A stretch of DNA of 60,949 bases from a virus, in IMG/VR virus record IMGVR_UViG_3300034168_000130, positions 1 to 60,949 of that record, one strand, 5' to 3'. Below the pieces are notes generated by a model that ran no database searches, was not told the DNA's origin, and saw only the letters and a list, made by a program, of their open reading frames with translations. Shown piece by piece: positions 13,641 through 22,930 of this stretch. Numbering within the stretch: position 1 is the stretch's first letter; each line of letters starts with the position of its first letter. Made by a program: the position numbers and the translations under genes.

Positions 13641-15361
13641 AAGAATCAGCATTCATACGTAAGGATGCGTGTCCCAAGTGTCAAGCTATGGGTCGAGATA
13701 ACTCAGGGGATAACTTAGGGGTCTATGATGATCACGTCCACTGTTTTAGTTGTGGATATCATAAAGGAGATTATGTGATAGAAGATACAACCGTTAACGT
13801 TAAAACGTTTATACCAGTCATTGGTACAGTATGCGAAGTATCCGATAGGCTACTCACTGAAAAAGTATGTAGACTGTATGGGTATCAGACAGCTAAGATC
13901 AATGGAAAGATAGTTCAGATTGCTAACTACTATAAGGATAATACTTTAGTAGGTCAACATCTACGGGGTCCCGATAAGCAGTTTGCTTGGAAGGGATCAG
14001 CCAAGGGTGTTGAATTGTTTGGTCAGAATCTATGGAAGTCTACAGGTGGTAAACGCCTCATAATTACCGAAGGGGAGATTGATTGCATGACCGTCAATCA
14101 ATCACTCGGTGGTACATGGGCTGTGGTATCGTTGCCTAATGGTGCGACATCAGCAGTAAAAGCTATTAAGGATAACCTTGAGTTTATCAATGGTTATCCT
14201 GAGGTTATACTATGCTTTGATATGGATACAGCAGGACAAGATGCAGCTAAGGCTGTTGCTGACATCCTGTCTAGTGGACGTTGTAAGATTGCTAAGCTGC
14301 CGTACAAGGATGCCAATGAATGCTTGATGAACAATCAATCCAAAGCATTGGTCAATGCCTTATGGGAAGCACAAGCTTACTCACCCGATGAAATTCTCCA
14401 CGTCAGTAAGATTGCAAATGACTCACAAGATATGGAAGATGTAAAGGTTTATCCCTTTCCCTACGATAAGCTCAGTGAGTTCCTCATTGGTCAGCGTAGT
14501 GGTGAGATCACCCTATGGGCATCTGGCACAGGCTCTGGTAAGTCTACGATCTTACGTGAACTCATCATCAATCATCTTGTTGATGGTCGCAGTGTTGGTT
14601 GTATTATGCTTGAGGAATCCCCTCAGGAAACAATGGATGATCTTATATCACTGTTGTTAAACAAACCAGTACGGGCTATTAGAGCTTCACGTATGATGAA
14701 TGCTTTACAAGTAAAGATGGGTCGCAATACTATCAATGTGAATATGCTTGATGACCTGAGTGAGGATGAGTATGCAGAGGCACGTACTAGATTGTGTCAA
14801 ACAAATCTGTACATCTATGATCATCTCGGTAACAATGCTATGACTAACTTGCTTGCTCGGATGGAGTTCATGGCTACATCACTTAAGGTTGATGTCATTG
14901 TTCTTGATCATATTACAGCAGCAGCAGCTGGTCTTATGGGTGTTAACGATAAAGATATTGAGGGTGGTGGATCAGAACGTATCATCATAGATACACTGAT
15001 GAAGGAACTACGATCAATGTCTGTTCGTACAGGTGTGCATGTTGACATTGTGTCACAACTTAAGAAGACTGATAAGGCATACGAAGAAGGTAGCCGTGTC
15101 ACCTTACAGGATCTACGTGGGTCTGGTGCATTGTCCTCAGTACCTAACACAGTGATTGGTCTTGAGAGAGATCGACAGAATCCTGATGAACGTACATCTA
15201 ATACAACCATTGTACGAGTACTGAAGAATCGACTGACTGGTCGGGCAGGCATTGCTACGGCATTGTACTATGACCGCAAGTCAGGTCGGCTACAGGAGAT
15301 CGGCTTTGCTGTAGATGACACAGGCACGGTAGCCTTTAACCCAGTGGAAGGAATACAATGA
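13631..15361 (+). CDS. T7 gp4-type primase-helicase, 576 aa
   Basis: Makes primers and unwinds DNA at the fork. In order: an N-terminal Cys4 zinc ribbon (C14, C17, C38, C41), the TOPRIM part with EGEIDCM near residue 145 and DMDTAGQDAA, then a RecA-like hexameric helicase with Walker A SGTGSGKST (K304), Walker B VIVLDHI near residue 425, VSQLKK and DLRGSGAL. Length is close to T7 gp4 (566). TAAGGAGG lies nine bases before the ATG. The stop overlaps the polymerase start by ATGA. Confidence 0.95.
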   Translation: MDIKESAFIRKDACPKCQAMGRDNSGDNLGVYDDHVHCFSCGYHKGDYVIEDTTVNVKTFIPVIGTVCEVSDRLLTEKVCRLYGYQTAKINGKIVQIANYYKDNTLVGQHLRGPDKQFAWKGSAKGVELFGQNLWKSTGGKRLIITEGEIDCMTVNQSLGGTWAVVSLPNGATSAVKAIKDNLEFINGYPEVILCFDMDTAGQDAAKAVADILSSGRCKIAKLPYKDANECLMNNQSKALVNALWEAQAYSPDEILHVSKIANDSQDMEDVKVYPFPYDKLSEFLIGQRSGEITLWASGTGSGKSTILRELIINHLVDGRSVGCIMLEESPQETMDDLISLLLNKPVRAIRASRMMNALQVKMGRNTINVNMLDDLSEDEYAEARTRLCQTNLYIYDHLGNNAMTNLLARMEFMATSLKVDVIVLDHITAAAAGLMGVNDKDIEGGGSERIIIDTLMKELRSMSVRTGVHVDIVSQLKKTDKAYEEGSRVTLQDLRGSGALSSVPNTVIGLERDRQNPDERTSNTTIVRVLKNRLTGRAGIATALYYDRKSGRLQEIGFAVDDTGTVAFNPVEGIQ

Positions 15362-17064
15362 AGACATGCATACTAGATATCGAAGGCAATGCCCTCAGTG
15401 AAGTCTATGTCGAGAAGAAGGGTACTGCTCTTAAGGAATGCACTAAGATATGGTGCGTAGCTACGAAGGACACTGATGCTGCAACTCCTAAACTATGGAA
15501 GCAGGATCAACTACAAGATCTGTTGGTATACCTATCAAAGTTTGATATCCTTGTTGGACACAACATCTATGGGTACGATCTACCTGTACTGATGCGTCTG
15601 CTTGGTCTTAATCATCCCCGCTGCATCGTCGATACCCTTGTGGTATCACGGCTTATGTTCCCTGATCGGAACGAGCATCCCTTTGGTGGCAACTCATTGG
15701 ACAACTGGGGTACTCACCTCAAGTATCCTAAGACTGTTTACAAGGGTGGTTGGGCTGTGTACTCAGATGACATGGGAAAGTATTGTCTTAATGACGTACT
15801 GTTAGGTGAGAAGATATACAAGTATCAATTACCATTCATTATCACTAACAAGGGATTAGTTCGCTTTGAGCACAGTGTTACACGTGTCTGCCAACAACAA
15901 GTGGAGAATGGCTTTGGCTATGATCTTGTTGGTGGTGATGCATTGTACAGGTCTTTGTTATTAGAGAAGCTTGATATCGAAGACAACATGCGTGTCATAT
16001 TTCCCGACAAGATTCTTGGACGGGTATCTGAGAAGACAGGTAAACGTCTCAAGGATAAGATAGAAGTATTTAATCCTGGTTCTAGACTACAGATTGCATC
16101 TCGCCTCAACGAGAAGTATGGATGGGTAGCACCTGAGACAGAGAAGGGTAACCCCAAGGTAGACGAAGAAGTATTGTCAGAACTTAAGTTTGAGGAAGCA
16201 ACTACTCTAGTCAAATACTTTGACATTACTAAGCTGATCAGTCAGATAGAAGATTGGAATCTACGTGCTGCCTACTCTAGGGATGGTCGTATTCATGGTG
16301 GTATCAACCCACAAGGTGCTGCTACAGGCAGGTGTACTCACAGTCAACCCAACATAGCTCAAGTCTCAAGTGACTCTAGGGTTCGTTCTCTATGGTGTCC
16401 TGCTCTCATTGGCTATACTCAAGTAGGTGCAGATCTCAAGGGATTGGAGCTGCGAATGCTTGCTCACTATATGAGTAAGTATGACTCAGGTAAGTATGCT
16501 GAGATCTTAGTTGATGGTGATATACATACACACAATCAAACAGCTGCAGGTCTACAATCGAGAGACTTAGCCAAGTCTTTTATCTATGCTTATCTATATG
16601 GTGCAAGTAATCCTAAGCTGAGCAAGGTTCTTAATTGTACCGTTACTAATGCTGAGAAGTTACGCAAACGGTTTCAGAAAGAGATTCCTGCTTTAGGTAA
16701 GGTACAAGAAGAAGTCAGGTTTCAATTCCTAAAGGATAAGTCTGTCATCTTACCTGATGGTAGACGTATACCAGTACGGAAAGAATATGCTGCACTCAAT
16801 ACTTTGCTGCAAGGAGCAGGTGCTATTGTCAGTAAATTATGGATGTTAAAAGCAAGTGAAGCTTTACAGAAGATGTTTGGTAATGATGTTTACCAAATGG
16901 CATATGTGCATGACGAGCTTCAGTATGCTGTACCAATAGAGCATGCTGATGCTGTTGGTAATATCTTAAAGCTTGCTGCTATTGATGCAGGTAAAGAACT
17001 GAGATTAAACATTCAAGTAGATGCAGATTATACTGTTGGTAATACATGGTCGGACACACACTAA
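15358..17064 (+). CDS. Family A DNA polymerase with 3'-5' exonuclease, 568 aa
   Basis: Exonuclease motifs: LDIEG (D7, E9), VGHNIYGYDLP and YCLNDV. Polymerase motifs: A, GADLKGLELRMLAHY; B, KSFIYAYLYG; C, YVHDELQ (H518, D519, E520). In motif A the usual D-x-S/G is written DLKG, still with the catalytic Asp. It is shorter than T7 gp5 (704 aa), mainly between the two domains, so a thioredoxin-binding loop like that of T7 is not evident. It is coupled to the primase-helicase gene. Confidence 0.95.
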   Translation: MKTCILDIEGNALSEVYVEKKGTALKECTKIWCVATKDTDAATPKLWKQDQLQDLLVYLSKFDILVGHNIYGYDLPVLMRLLGLNHPRCIVDTLVVSRLMFPDRNEHPFGGNSLDNWGTHLKYPKTVYKGGWAVYSDDMGKYCLNDVLLGEKIYKYQLPFIITNKGLVRFEHSVTRVCQQQVENGFGYDLVGGDALYRSLLLEKLDIEDNMRVIFPDKILGRVSEKTGKRLKDKIEVFNPGSRLQIASRLNEKYGWVAPETEKGNPKVDEEVLSELKFEEATTLVKYFDITKLISQIEDWNLRAAYSRDGRIHGGINPQGAATGRCTHSQPNIAQVSSDSRVRSLWCPALIGYTQVGADLKGLELRMLAHYMSKYDSGKYAEILVDGDIHTHNQTAAGLQSRDLAKSFIYAYLYGASNPKLSKVLNCTVTNAEKLRKRFQKEIPALGKVQEEVRFQFLKDKSVILPDGRRIPVRKEYAALNTLLQGAGAIVSKLWMLKASEALQKMFGNDVYQMAYVHDELQYAVPIEHADAVGNILKLAAIDAGKELRLNIQVDADYTVGNTWSDTH

Positions 17065-17075
17065 GGAATAATAAT

Positions 17076-17414
17076 ATGACTGAAAGATTAGATTTATATA
17101 TAGCAGGACCTATGCGAGGATATCCTCAGCATAACTTTCCCGCATTTCATACAGCTGCTAGAAAATGGGGGGGTAATCCAGCTATCGGAACTGTTTATAA
17201 TCCTGCTCAGATGGATGAAGATGATGGGTTTGTTGGAACAAGTATATCTCTTGATGGAAAAGATCACTTGAAAGCATGTATGCAAAGAGACCTCATGGCT
17301 ATACTAAAGTCAAATGCTATGGTTATGTTGCACGGTTGGGAGAAATCAGATGGAGCTAGGGTAGAGCATGCCCTTGCTGTCTATTTGGGATTGGTAATCT
17401 TCTATGAAAGCTGA
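17076..17414 (+). CDS. DUF4406 protein, nucleoside 2-deoxyribosyltransferase-like, 112 aa
   Basis: The start at 17076 (MTERLDLYIAGPM) is preferred over 17046, which overlaps the polymerase gene. It carries the DUF4406 hallmark YIAGPMRGYPQHNFPAF near the N-terminus, NPAQMDEDDG in the middle and HGWEKSDGARVEHALA near the C-terminus, the Rossmann-like pattern of nucleoside 2-deoxyribosyltransferases. It may act on nucleotides or bases, which fits the neighbouring dNTP genes. Substrate unknown. Confidence 0.85.
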   Translation: MTERLDLYIAGPMRGYPQHNFPAFHTAARKWGGNPAIGTVYNPAQMDEDDGFVGTSISLDGKDHLKACMQRDLMAILKSNAMVMLHGWEKSDGARVEHALAVYLGLVIFYES

Positions 17415-17880
17415 AGTAAGGATATGTTTTTACAACTCAATCAGATTACAAGGCTGGCGTAAATATGTTATTGGTTTAATGCAATGGACTAAGCATACTC
17501 ATGTACATCTTGAGTTAAGGTTTAATGCATATAAACTAATATTAATTACTGTTGATGGATCAAAACCAAGGGTCGTAAGGTTGGGGCTAAACAAGAAATT
17601 ATTTGGTGTTGATCCTTATGCTCAGATATCCATGGGTATTATAAACCTAAGAGAAGATGCCTTTGAGTGGTTCTTAGCTTATCCTGAGACACATCACTGG
17701 GCTTTGATATGGTATCAAATCCTTAGATATTTTAATAAAGAAGATAAGATTAACATCCCACCCACATGCACAACATTCGTTATAGATTTTCTTAATGTAC
17801 ATCATAAGAATTTCCCAAGACTTTTTTCACCTAAACAATTATGGAGGTATCTTTATGATGGTAGTTATGATTGGAGGTAA
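17404..17880 (+). CDS. Unknown protein, 158 aa, possible permuted papain-like hydrolase
   Basis: Two conserved-looking sites stand out: THVHLEL (H33, H35) in the first third and PTCTTFVIDFL (C122) in the last third. The order His then Cys, with a beta-strand HxELxF and a helix starting at Cys, is that of circularly permuted NlpC/P60 (LRAT/YiiX-type) enzymes, which cleave peptide or acyl bonds. If right, it could be a cell-wall enzyme occupying the place of T7 gene 3.5 among replication genes. This is inference from two motifs. A phage promoter lies inside the gene at 17580. Confidence 0.6.
   Translation: MKAEVRICFYNSIRLQGWRKYVIGLMQWTKHTHVHLELRFNAYKLILITVDGSKPRVVRLGLNKKLFGVDPYAQISMGIINLREDAFEWFLAYPETHHWALIWYQILRYFNKEDKINIPPTCTTFVIDFLNVHHKNFPRLFSPKQLWRYLYDGSYDWR
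17580..17592 (+). promoter_or_regulatory. Predicted phage RNA polymerase promoter 3
   Basis: GTTGGGGCTAAAC matches the seven-copy word with C instead of G at the presumed +1. It lies inside the 158-aa gene, 263 bases before the ribosome binding site of the dNMP kinase-like gene. Confidence 0.65.
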
Positions 17881-18610
17881 GGCACGTGTTGGTAAAACAA
17901 CTGTGGCTAATTGGTTTAATAAATACTTATATGAAAAAGGATATTCACCTGTCAATCTTTCTTTTGCTGAGATACTGAAGAAGGAAGTTGAACTTACTGG
18001 ACTAACCAAGGAAAAGAATCCTGAAGAATATAGGATTGCTTGTCAACTACTTGGCTCTAGTAAGCGTAAAGAAGATCCTGATTACTGGGTAAAGAAGTTT
18101 GCTGAGAGATTAGCTACTATTAAATCACAGGATACTGATAACTTAGAAGTCAACCCTAAGCAGTGGCATGAGAAGTGTGTTATTGTAGATGACTGCAGGT
18201 ATTTAAATGAGGTTGGTTATGGTCGTAAGATTGGTGCACTAGAAGTTTTTGTTGCACACGGTACACGAAAGTTAATTGACCATACTGGTGAGTGGCGAAA
18301 CCATGAGTCAGAAGATATGGCAAACAAAATAGAAGAAGGTAATGTAGATTATCAAGAAATGTTTCACTACAGAGTATTAAATAATGACACTGAAGTTAAA
18401 TTTAAAACAAAATTAAATGAACTGTTTGATGATTGGCTTGAGTATTTACAAGATGACGACAAGTATCTATGTACTTGTGTTGCTTGTGTAGCACAACGAA
18501 ATGACATAGCAATCTCAAGTGATGCTATAGAAAATATAATTAAAGCTTTACATAAAGAGCTTAGAGAGGATGATGATGACAACGATGATGACGATAGAGA
18601 AGATGCCTGA
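17855..18610 (+). CDS. P-loop deoxynucleoside monophosphate kinase-like protein, 251 aa
   Basis: The start at 17855 has GGAGG upstream. The Walker A loop GGKARVGKTT (residues 7-16) opens the protein, followed by VNLSFAEILKKEV, a helical lid region (residues 55-85), and IVDDCRYLNEV, a Walker-B-like strand with the D-D-x-R pattern of phage dNMP kinases. The C-terminus adds a CxCxxC-like cluster (CTCVAC) and a run of acidic residues encoded by GAT repeats. It probably phosphorylates dNMPs for phage DNA synthesis, near the dUTPase and reductase genes. Confidence 0.75.
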   Translation: MMVVMIGGKARVGKTTVANWFNKYLYEKGYSPVNLSFAEILKKEVELTGLTKEKNPEEYRIACQLLGSSKRKEDPDYWVKKFAERLATIKSQDTDNLEVNPKQWHEKCVIVDDCRYLNEVGYGRKIGALEVFVAHGTRKLIDHTGEWRNHESEDMANKIEEGNVDYQEMFHYRVLNNDTEVKFKTKLNELFDDWLEYLQDDDKYLCTCVACVAQRNDIAISSDAIENIIKALHKELREDDDDNDDDDREDA

Positions 18611-19325
18611 GGTAGCTGTGCTAGATGGAGACATCATAGCCTATAAGGCTGCCTTCTGGGCAGAGACAGAGGGGGTTGACGAGCTTGAGAATCGTATCAT
18701 ACATGATATCAAAGCTTGGACACCTAAGGGTGTGGACAAGGTGTATGTAGCTGTGTCTTGCCCTAGGTCTGATAACTATAGGCGTAAGGTATGGGATGCA
18801 TACAAGAGACACAGGGATGATGGTAACCGTAAGGTACCTGAGTGCCTAGGTTTGGCACTTGAACTTGTAAGTAAGACTAACAAGTTGGAACTCCCTGCCT
18901 TGGAAGCTGATGACATTATGGGTATGATGTCTAGTGGGTTTAAGGCTGTCGCTGTAACCATAGACAAGGATCTCCGTTCAGTAAGGGGATGGCATTGGAA
19001 CCCCGACAAGGAAGAAGCACCTGTGTTGTTAGACGCTCAGACAGCTGAGTATAACTTCCATAAGCAATGGCTTATGGGTGATACGACCGATAACATTCCT
19101 GGAGTATGGAAGTGTGGACCTGTCAAAGCAAGTAAGATACTGGATTCAGTTCAACCCCAGTACTGGACTGAAGCTGTATTAGCTACCTATGATAAATCTG
19201 TGGGTGTTGATGGGTGTGCATATGGGTACGATTACGCTGTGAAAATGGCACAATGTGTGCGTATTCTCCGCAGTGGAGAGTATAATAAAGATACGAAACA
19301 ACCAATTCTATGGAAACCTTACTAA
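18570..19325 (+). CDS. 5'-3' exonuclease (T7 gp6 / FEN family), up to 251 aa
   Basis: FEN-family acidic motifs are present in order: VLDGDIIAY at the N-terminus, LEADDIMG near residue 115, TIDKDL near residue 130, and GDTTDNIPGV followed by CGPVKASKIL, the helix-3-turn. It removes RNA primers and degrades host DNA, as T7 gp6 does. The start is uncertain: ATGs at 18570, 18573, 18576, 18585, 18588 and 18603 are in frame, all in a GAT-repeat region shared with the acidic tail of the gene before. AGAGAGG at about 18563-18569 favours 18573-18588. Confidence 0.88.
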   Translation: MMMTTMMTIEKMPEVAVLDGDIIAYKAAFWAETEGVDELENRIIHDIKAWTPKGVDKVYVAVSCPRSDNYRRKVWDAYKRHRDDGNRKVPECLGLALELVSKTNKLELPALEADDIMGMMSSGFKAVAVTIDKDLRSVRGWHWNPDKEEAPVLLDAQTAEYNFHKQWLMGDTTDNIPGVWKCGPVKASKILDSVQPQYWTEAVLATYDKSVGVDGCAYGYDYAVKMAQCVRILRSGEYNKDTKQPILWKPY

Positions 19326-19327
19326 TA

Positions 19328-19340
19328 GTTGGGGCTATAG
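19328..19340 (+). promoter_or_regulatory. Predicted phage RNA polymerase promoter 4
   Basis: GTTGGGGCTATAG followed by AATAC, three bases after the exonuclease stop. With +1 at 19340 the leader to the dUTPase ATG would be only 22 bases and would hold its AAAGGG ribosome binding site. The CTATAGAA end is the same as in SP6 promoters. Confidence 0.87.
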
Positions 19341-19361
19341 AATACAACCAAAGGGATACTG

Positions 19362-19871
19362 ATGATAAATAATAGTTATACTGCGGATACAAATACGTTT
19401 GGTTCACCAACAACACATGAAATTTATACCAACACTTATGTAGGTGATAAGGTAAGGATTGCCTTAGCTCCTACTGCGGTTGCCCCTGTATATCAGACAG
19501 CGGGGTCTGTTGGGTCAGACCTAAGTTGCCTAGATCGGGTTGCCTTGATGCCTAATCAACCTGTTATGGTTGACACAGGTGTCTTTATTGCTTTACCTCA
19601 GGGTACAGCAGGACTGGTTTACCTTCGGTCATCCCTTGCTTTACAAGGCATTGTCCTGTGTAATGGCGTAGGTGTTATTGATCCTGACTACCGTGGTACC
19701 ATCAAAATGTTACTTATGAATACCTGTGCTACAACAATCGTCTTTAACAAGGGTGATCGCCTAGCTCAATTGGTCATCACACCTGTTATCACCCCTCAGT
19801 TTACAGTAATGACAGAGTTAGACAACACAAATAGAGCTAGTGGTGGCTTTGGATCGACAGGTATATCATGA
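19362..19871 (+). CDS. dut: Trimeric dUTP pyrophosphatase, 169 aa
   Basis: Hydrolyses dUTP to dUMP and PPi, keeping uracil out of DNA and feeding thymidylate synthesis. All five family motifs are seen: GSVGSDLS, LRSSLALQG, GVGVIDPDYRGTI, GDRLAQLVI and the C-terminal P-loop-like RASGGFGSTG. About 30 extra residues precede the family core. It is coupled by ATGA to the reductase gene and is the first gene behind promoter 4. Confidence 0.95.
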   Translation: MINNSYTADTNTFGSPTTHEIYTNTYVGDKVRIALAPTAVAPVYQTAGSVGSDLSCLDRVALMPNQPVMVDTGVFIALPQGTAGLVYLRSSLALQGIVLCNGVGVIDPDYRGTIKMLLMNTCATTIVFNKGDRLAQLVITPVITPQFTVMTELDNTNRASGGFGSTGIS

Positions 19872-21742
19872 ATACCTTTCAAGAGTTCATTGCCCTTAGT
19901 CGCTATAGTCGTTGGATGCCCGAACAGGGAAGACGAGAGACTTGGGAAGAGACTGTGGATAGGTGGTGGGATTACTTTACAACGAAAGCTCCTGCTCTTG
20001 CTGAGAGATCTGATATCAAGTATGCTATTTTAAACCTTGAAGTCCTCCCCAGTATGCGTGGTCTTATGACTGCGGGTCCTGCGTTGGACAAGGATAACAC
20101 AGCTCTGTACAATTGTGCTTACATGGAAATCAATACACCATCCTCATTCAGTGAGTTGATGTATATCCTTATGTGTGGCACAGGAGTAGGATACACAGTT
20201 GAAGGACGATGCATCCATCAGTTACCTGTTGTACCTAATGTGATTACCAAAGATTGGGATAACGTTATCTATGTGGCTGACTCAAGGGAAGGTTGGTGTG
20301 ACGCACTGCGTACACTGATCGACAATCTTTACAATGGTATTCACCCTAAGTGGGATGTCTCCCTTGTACGTGGATCGGGTGTTCGCCTCAAGACCTTTGG
20401 TGGTCGGGCAAGTGGACCTGCTCCCCTAGAAGAAGTGTTTCGATATGTAACACAAACTTTCTATAAGGCTAAGGGACGTAATCTTACGGCTCTTGAATGC
20501 CACGACATCTGTTGCAAGATTGCACAGTCTGTCATTGTGGGTGGTGTGCGACGATCAGCTATGATCTCGCTCAGCGACCTCAGTGACCGTGAGATGGCTA
20601 CTTGCAAGTCAGGGGCATGGTGGGAAGCCTCCAGTCACAGATCGCTTGCAAACAACTCTGCGGTCTATAATGACCGCCCAAGCATGGGACAGTTCATGGA
20701 AGAGTGGACTGACTTATACAACTCTCATAGTGGTGAGCGTGGTATTGTTAATCGTAAAGCTATGACTGATTTAGCACACAAGGCAGGACGAGATACTAAG
20801 TATTCCTTAGGAACTAATCCTTGCTCTGAGATTATCCTTCGACCTATGCAGTTCTGTAACTTGTCTACCGTAGTAGTACGTGAGACAGATACAATTGAAA
20901 CACTCAACAGGAAGATTGAACAAGCTACTGTTATTGGAACAGTTCAAAGTATGTTCACTTATTTTCCATATCTCAAGCCTGAGTGGAAGAAGAACTGTGC
21001 AGAGGAACGATTGCTTGGTGTGTCAATGACTGGTATCTTTGATAACAAGTTGATGTCAGGTAAGGAAGGTTCAGCTAAGCTTAAGTACACTTTAGAGGTG
21101 CTTAAGGAGACAGCTGAATACACTAACCTTACTTGGTCCAATCGACTTGGCATTGAGCCTAGTAAGTCTATCTGTTGTATCAAGCCTGAGGGTACTACTA
21201 GTTGCCTTGCTAACTCATCGAGTGGGCTGCATCCTCGGTACTCTGAGTTCTACTTCAGACGTGTACGCATTGACAAGAAGGATCCTTTGTATCAGCTTAT
21301 GAAAGATCAGAACATTCTTGTAGAAGATTGTGTAGTTAATCCTGCGTCTACTGCGGTGCTTACGTTTCCTCAGAAAGCTCCAGTAGATACAACAACCTCC
21401 CTCAGCCTTGGTGCTATGGAACATCTGAAGTTATGGATGGACTATCAACAATACTACTGCCACCATAAACCTAGTATCACGGTATCCTATACTGAGGATG
21501 AGTTTCTTGAAGTAGGTAATTGGGTATGGAAAAACTTTGATAAGATTAGTGGTATTGCTTTTCTGCCTAAGTCTGATCACACCTATGCTCAAGCTCCCTT
21601 TGAAACCATTGATGCTAGGACATACAACATGACACCAAAGATTGCAGTTGATTTCTCTCAACTGATGAACTATGAAATGACTGATTCAACAACATCATCA
21701 CATGATCTAGCTTGTTCGGCTGGAGGATGTGAGTTAAAATAA
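19868..21742 (+). CDS. nrdJ: Class II (adenosylcobalamin-dependent) ribonucleotide reductase, 624 aa
   Basis: Reduces ribonucleotides to deoxyribonucleotides. The N-terminus SRWMPEQGRRETWEETVDR and the single-chain layout match the monomeric B12-dependent ribonucleoside-triphosphate reductases. Further landmarks are CGTGVGYTVE, NPCSEIILRPMQFCNLS (active-site Cys), CIKPEGTTSCLA and a C-terminal CX4C (CSAGGC) redox pair. It is shorter than the Lactobacillus enzyme (739 aa). There is no small subunit or activase gene nearby, as expected for class II. The host must supply cobalamin. Confidence 0.93.
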   Translation: MNTFQEFIALSRYSRWMPEQGRRETWEETVDRWWDYFTTKAPALAERSDIKYAILNLEVLPSMRGLMTAGPALDKDNTALYNCAYMEINTPSSFSELMYILMCGTGVGYTVEGRCIHQLPVVPNVITKDWDNVIYVADSREGWCDALRTLIDNLYNGIHPKWDVSLVRGSGVRLKTFGGRASGPAPLEEVFRYVTQTFYKAKGRNLTALECHDICCKIAQSVIVGGVRRSAMISLSDLSDREMATCKSGAWWEASSHRSLANNSAVYNDRPSMGQFMEEWTDLYNSHSGERGIVNRKAMTDLAHKAGRDTKYSLGTNPCSEIILRPMQFCNLSTVVVRETDTIETLNRKIEQATVIGTVQSMFTYFPYLKPEWKKNCAEERLLGVSMTGIFDNKLMSGKEGSAKLKYTLEVLKETAEYTNLTWSNRLGIEPSKSICCIKPEGTTSCLANSSSGLHPRYSEFYFRRVRIDKKDPLYQLMKDQNILVEDCVVNPASTAVLTFPQKAPVDTTTSLSLGAMEHLKLWMDYQQYYCHHKPSITVSYTEDEFLEVGNWVWKNFDKISGIAFLPKSDHTYAQAPFETIDARTYNMTPKIAVDFSQLMNYEMTDSTTSSHDLACSAGGCELK

Positions 21743-21749
21743 GGAACAT

Positions 21750-22718
21750 ATGGCTATTAAGTATAATATGTATGGGTCGCCCCAAATCTATGGGGCACCC
21801 CAAGTGCAGGCGGCTAAAGATCGCAAGTATAAACAAGCATATGACGCTAAAGTATTAAAAAATAAAAATGCTATGGATCTTTTGCTAAAGGCTTATACAG
21901 CTAATATTGAAAAAAACAAAGTTGTTACAGCAACTAGAGAAGTTGGTATGAAGAATGATATATATGATGAATTCTTTGCTGATACTTCTAGTATTAAGAT
22001 CACCCGCAGAGAGACTACGGGTAATGATCTGCTGTTAGGTGCTCAGACTGCTGAAGAACTACTGCAGATTGCGGGGGTTAAAAAACCTACGGTTAAAAAC
22101 CAACAAGCAGCATATAATACTCAATTGACTGCTGCTACTGACTTGATTAATCAAGCTAAGGCAGCCAATAAATTGGGTGGTAATACTATGTTTGATATTA
22201 ATAATTCTAATAGTGTAACTAAAACTACGGCTGCACAAACAACAGCAGCTGCAACACCTATTACCTATTCCTTTGATAAATATGCCTCAGGTATTAATGA
22301 TGCTCTTACTAAAAAATATTCAGCTCTTGGTGAATTACAACGAGGTGGACTTCAAAATCAAACAGCTACTACAGCTGATGATGAGGCTGTTTTGTTTAAA
22401 ACAAATGCAGCTTATTCAGTTCAGTCTGAGTTTGATGCCATATCAAAAAACTTTAAAAGTACTACGGATCAAATAAATACAGAATTCACTAAATATAATC
22501 AAGATCAAAAAAGAATTGGTATGTATCAGACAGCCTCTTTAAGTGAAGATCAGATGTATAAAAAAATTATAAGTGATATTGAGTCTTCTTACACTACATT
22601 TAATTCAAAAAAAGAAAAAGAATATGTTGGAGATACATATATGAATCCATCTGTTGTTAATAAAAACACAACAAGAGAAGATTATATTAAAACACTTCCA
22701 ACAATAATAACACCATGA
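21750..22718 (+). CDS. Unknown Ala/Gln/Thr-rich protein, 322 aa
   Basis: AAGGAAC lies before the ATG; the end overlaps the next gene by ATGA. Begins with a Pro/Gly/Tyr motif (MYGSPQIYGAPQV), then long polar helices. The middle has a low-complexity Thr/Ala stretch. It stands at the switch from replication to structural genes, so a minor virion or assembly protein is likely. No family is recognised. Confidence 0.7.
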   Translation: MAIKYNMYGSPQIYGAPQVQAAKDRKYKQAYDAKVLKNKNAMDLLLKAYTANIEKNKVVTATREVGMKNDIYDEFFADTSSIKITRRETTGNDLLLGAQTAEELLQIAGVKKPTVKNQQAAYNTQLTAATDLINQAKAANKLGGNTMFDINNSNSVTKTTAAQTTAAATPITYSFDKYASGINDALTKKYSALGELQRGGLQNQTATTADDEAVLFKTNAAYSVQSEFDAISKNFKSTTDQINTEFTKYNQDQKRIGMYQTASLSEDQMYKKIISDIESSYTTFNSKKEKEYVGDTYMNPSVVNKNTTREDYIKTLPTIITP

Positions 22719-22930
22719 GTATATTAGATAATTTTAAACTACGGTTAAACACAAACATAGCAACATTGACTCAATCTGATATTAGATTAATGTTCAAAGA
22801 TCTATATGAACAGGTTGGACAATTACAAACAGAGGTATTAAAACTACAAAATGAAACAAGAGACCTTCCCAAGGATCGAACTAAGGTTGATCGAGTTGCT
22901 CGACGAGATGTACCCAGTACTGGCATATGA
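22715..22930 (+). CDS. Unknown small protein with a coiled coil, 71 aa
   Basis: Residues 25-50 (MFKDLYEQVGQLQTEVLKLQN) show heptad spacing. Coupled to the gene before and overlapping the next by 80 bases in another frame. Probably part of the pre-portal gene cluster; role unknown. Confidence 0.6.
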   Translation: MSILDNFKLRLNTNIATLTQSDIRLMFKDLYEQVGQLQTEVLKLQNETRDLPKDRTKVDRVARRDVPSTGI

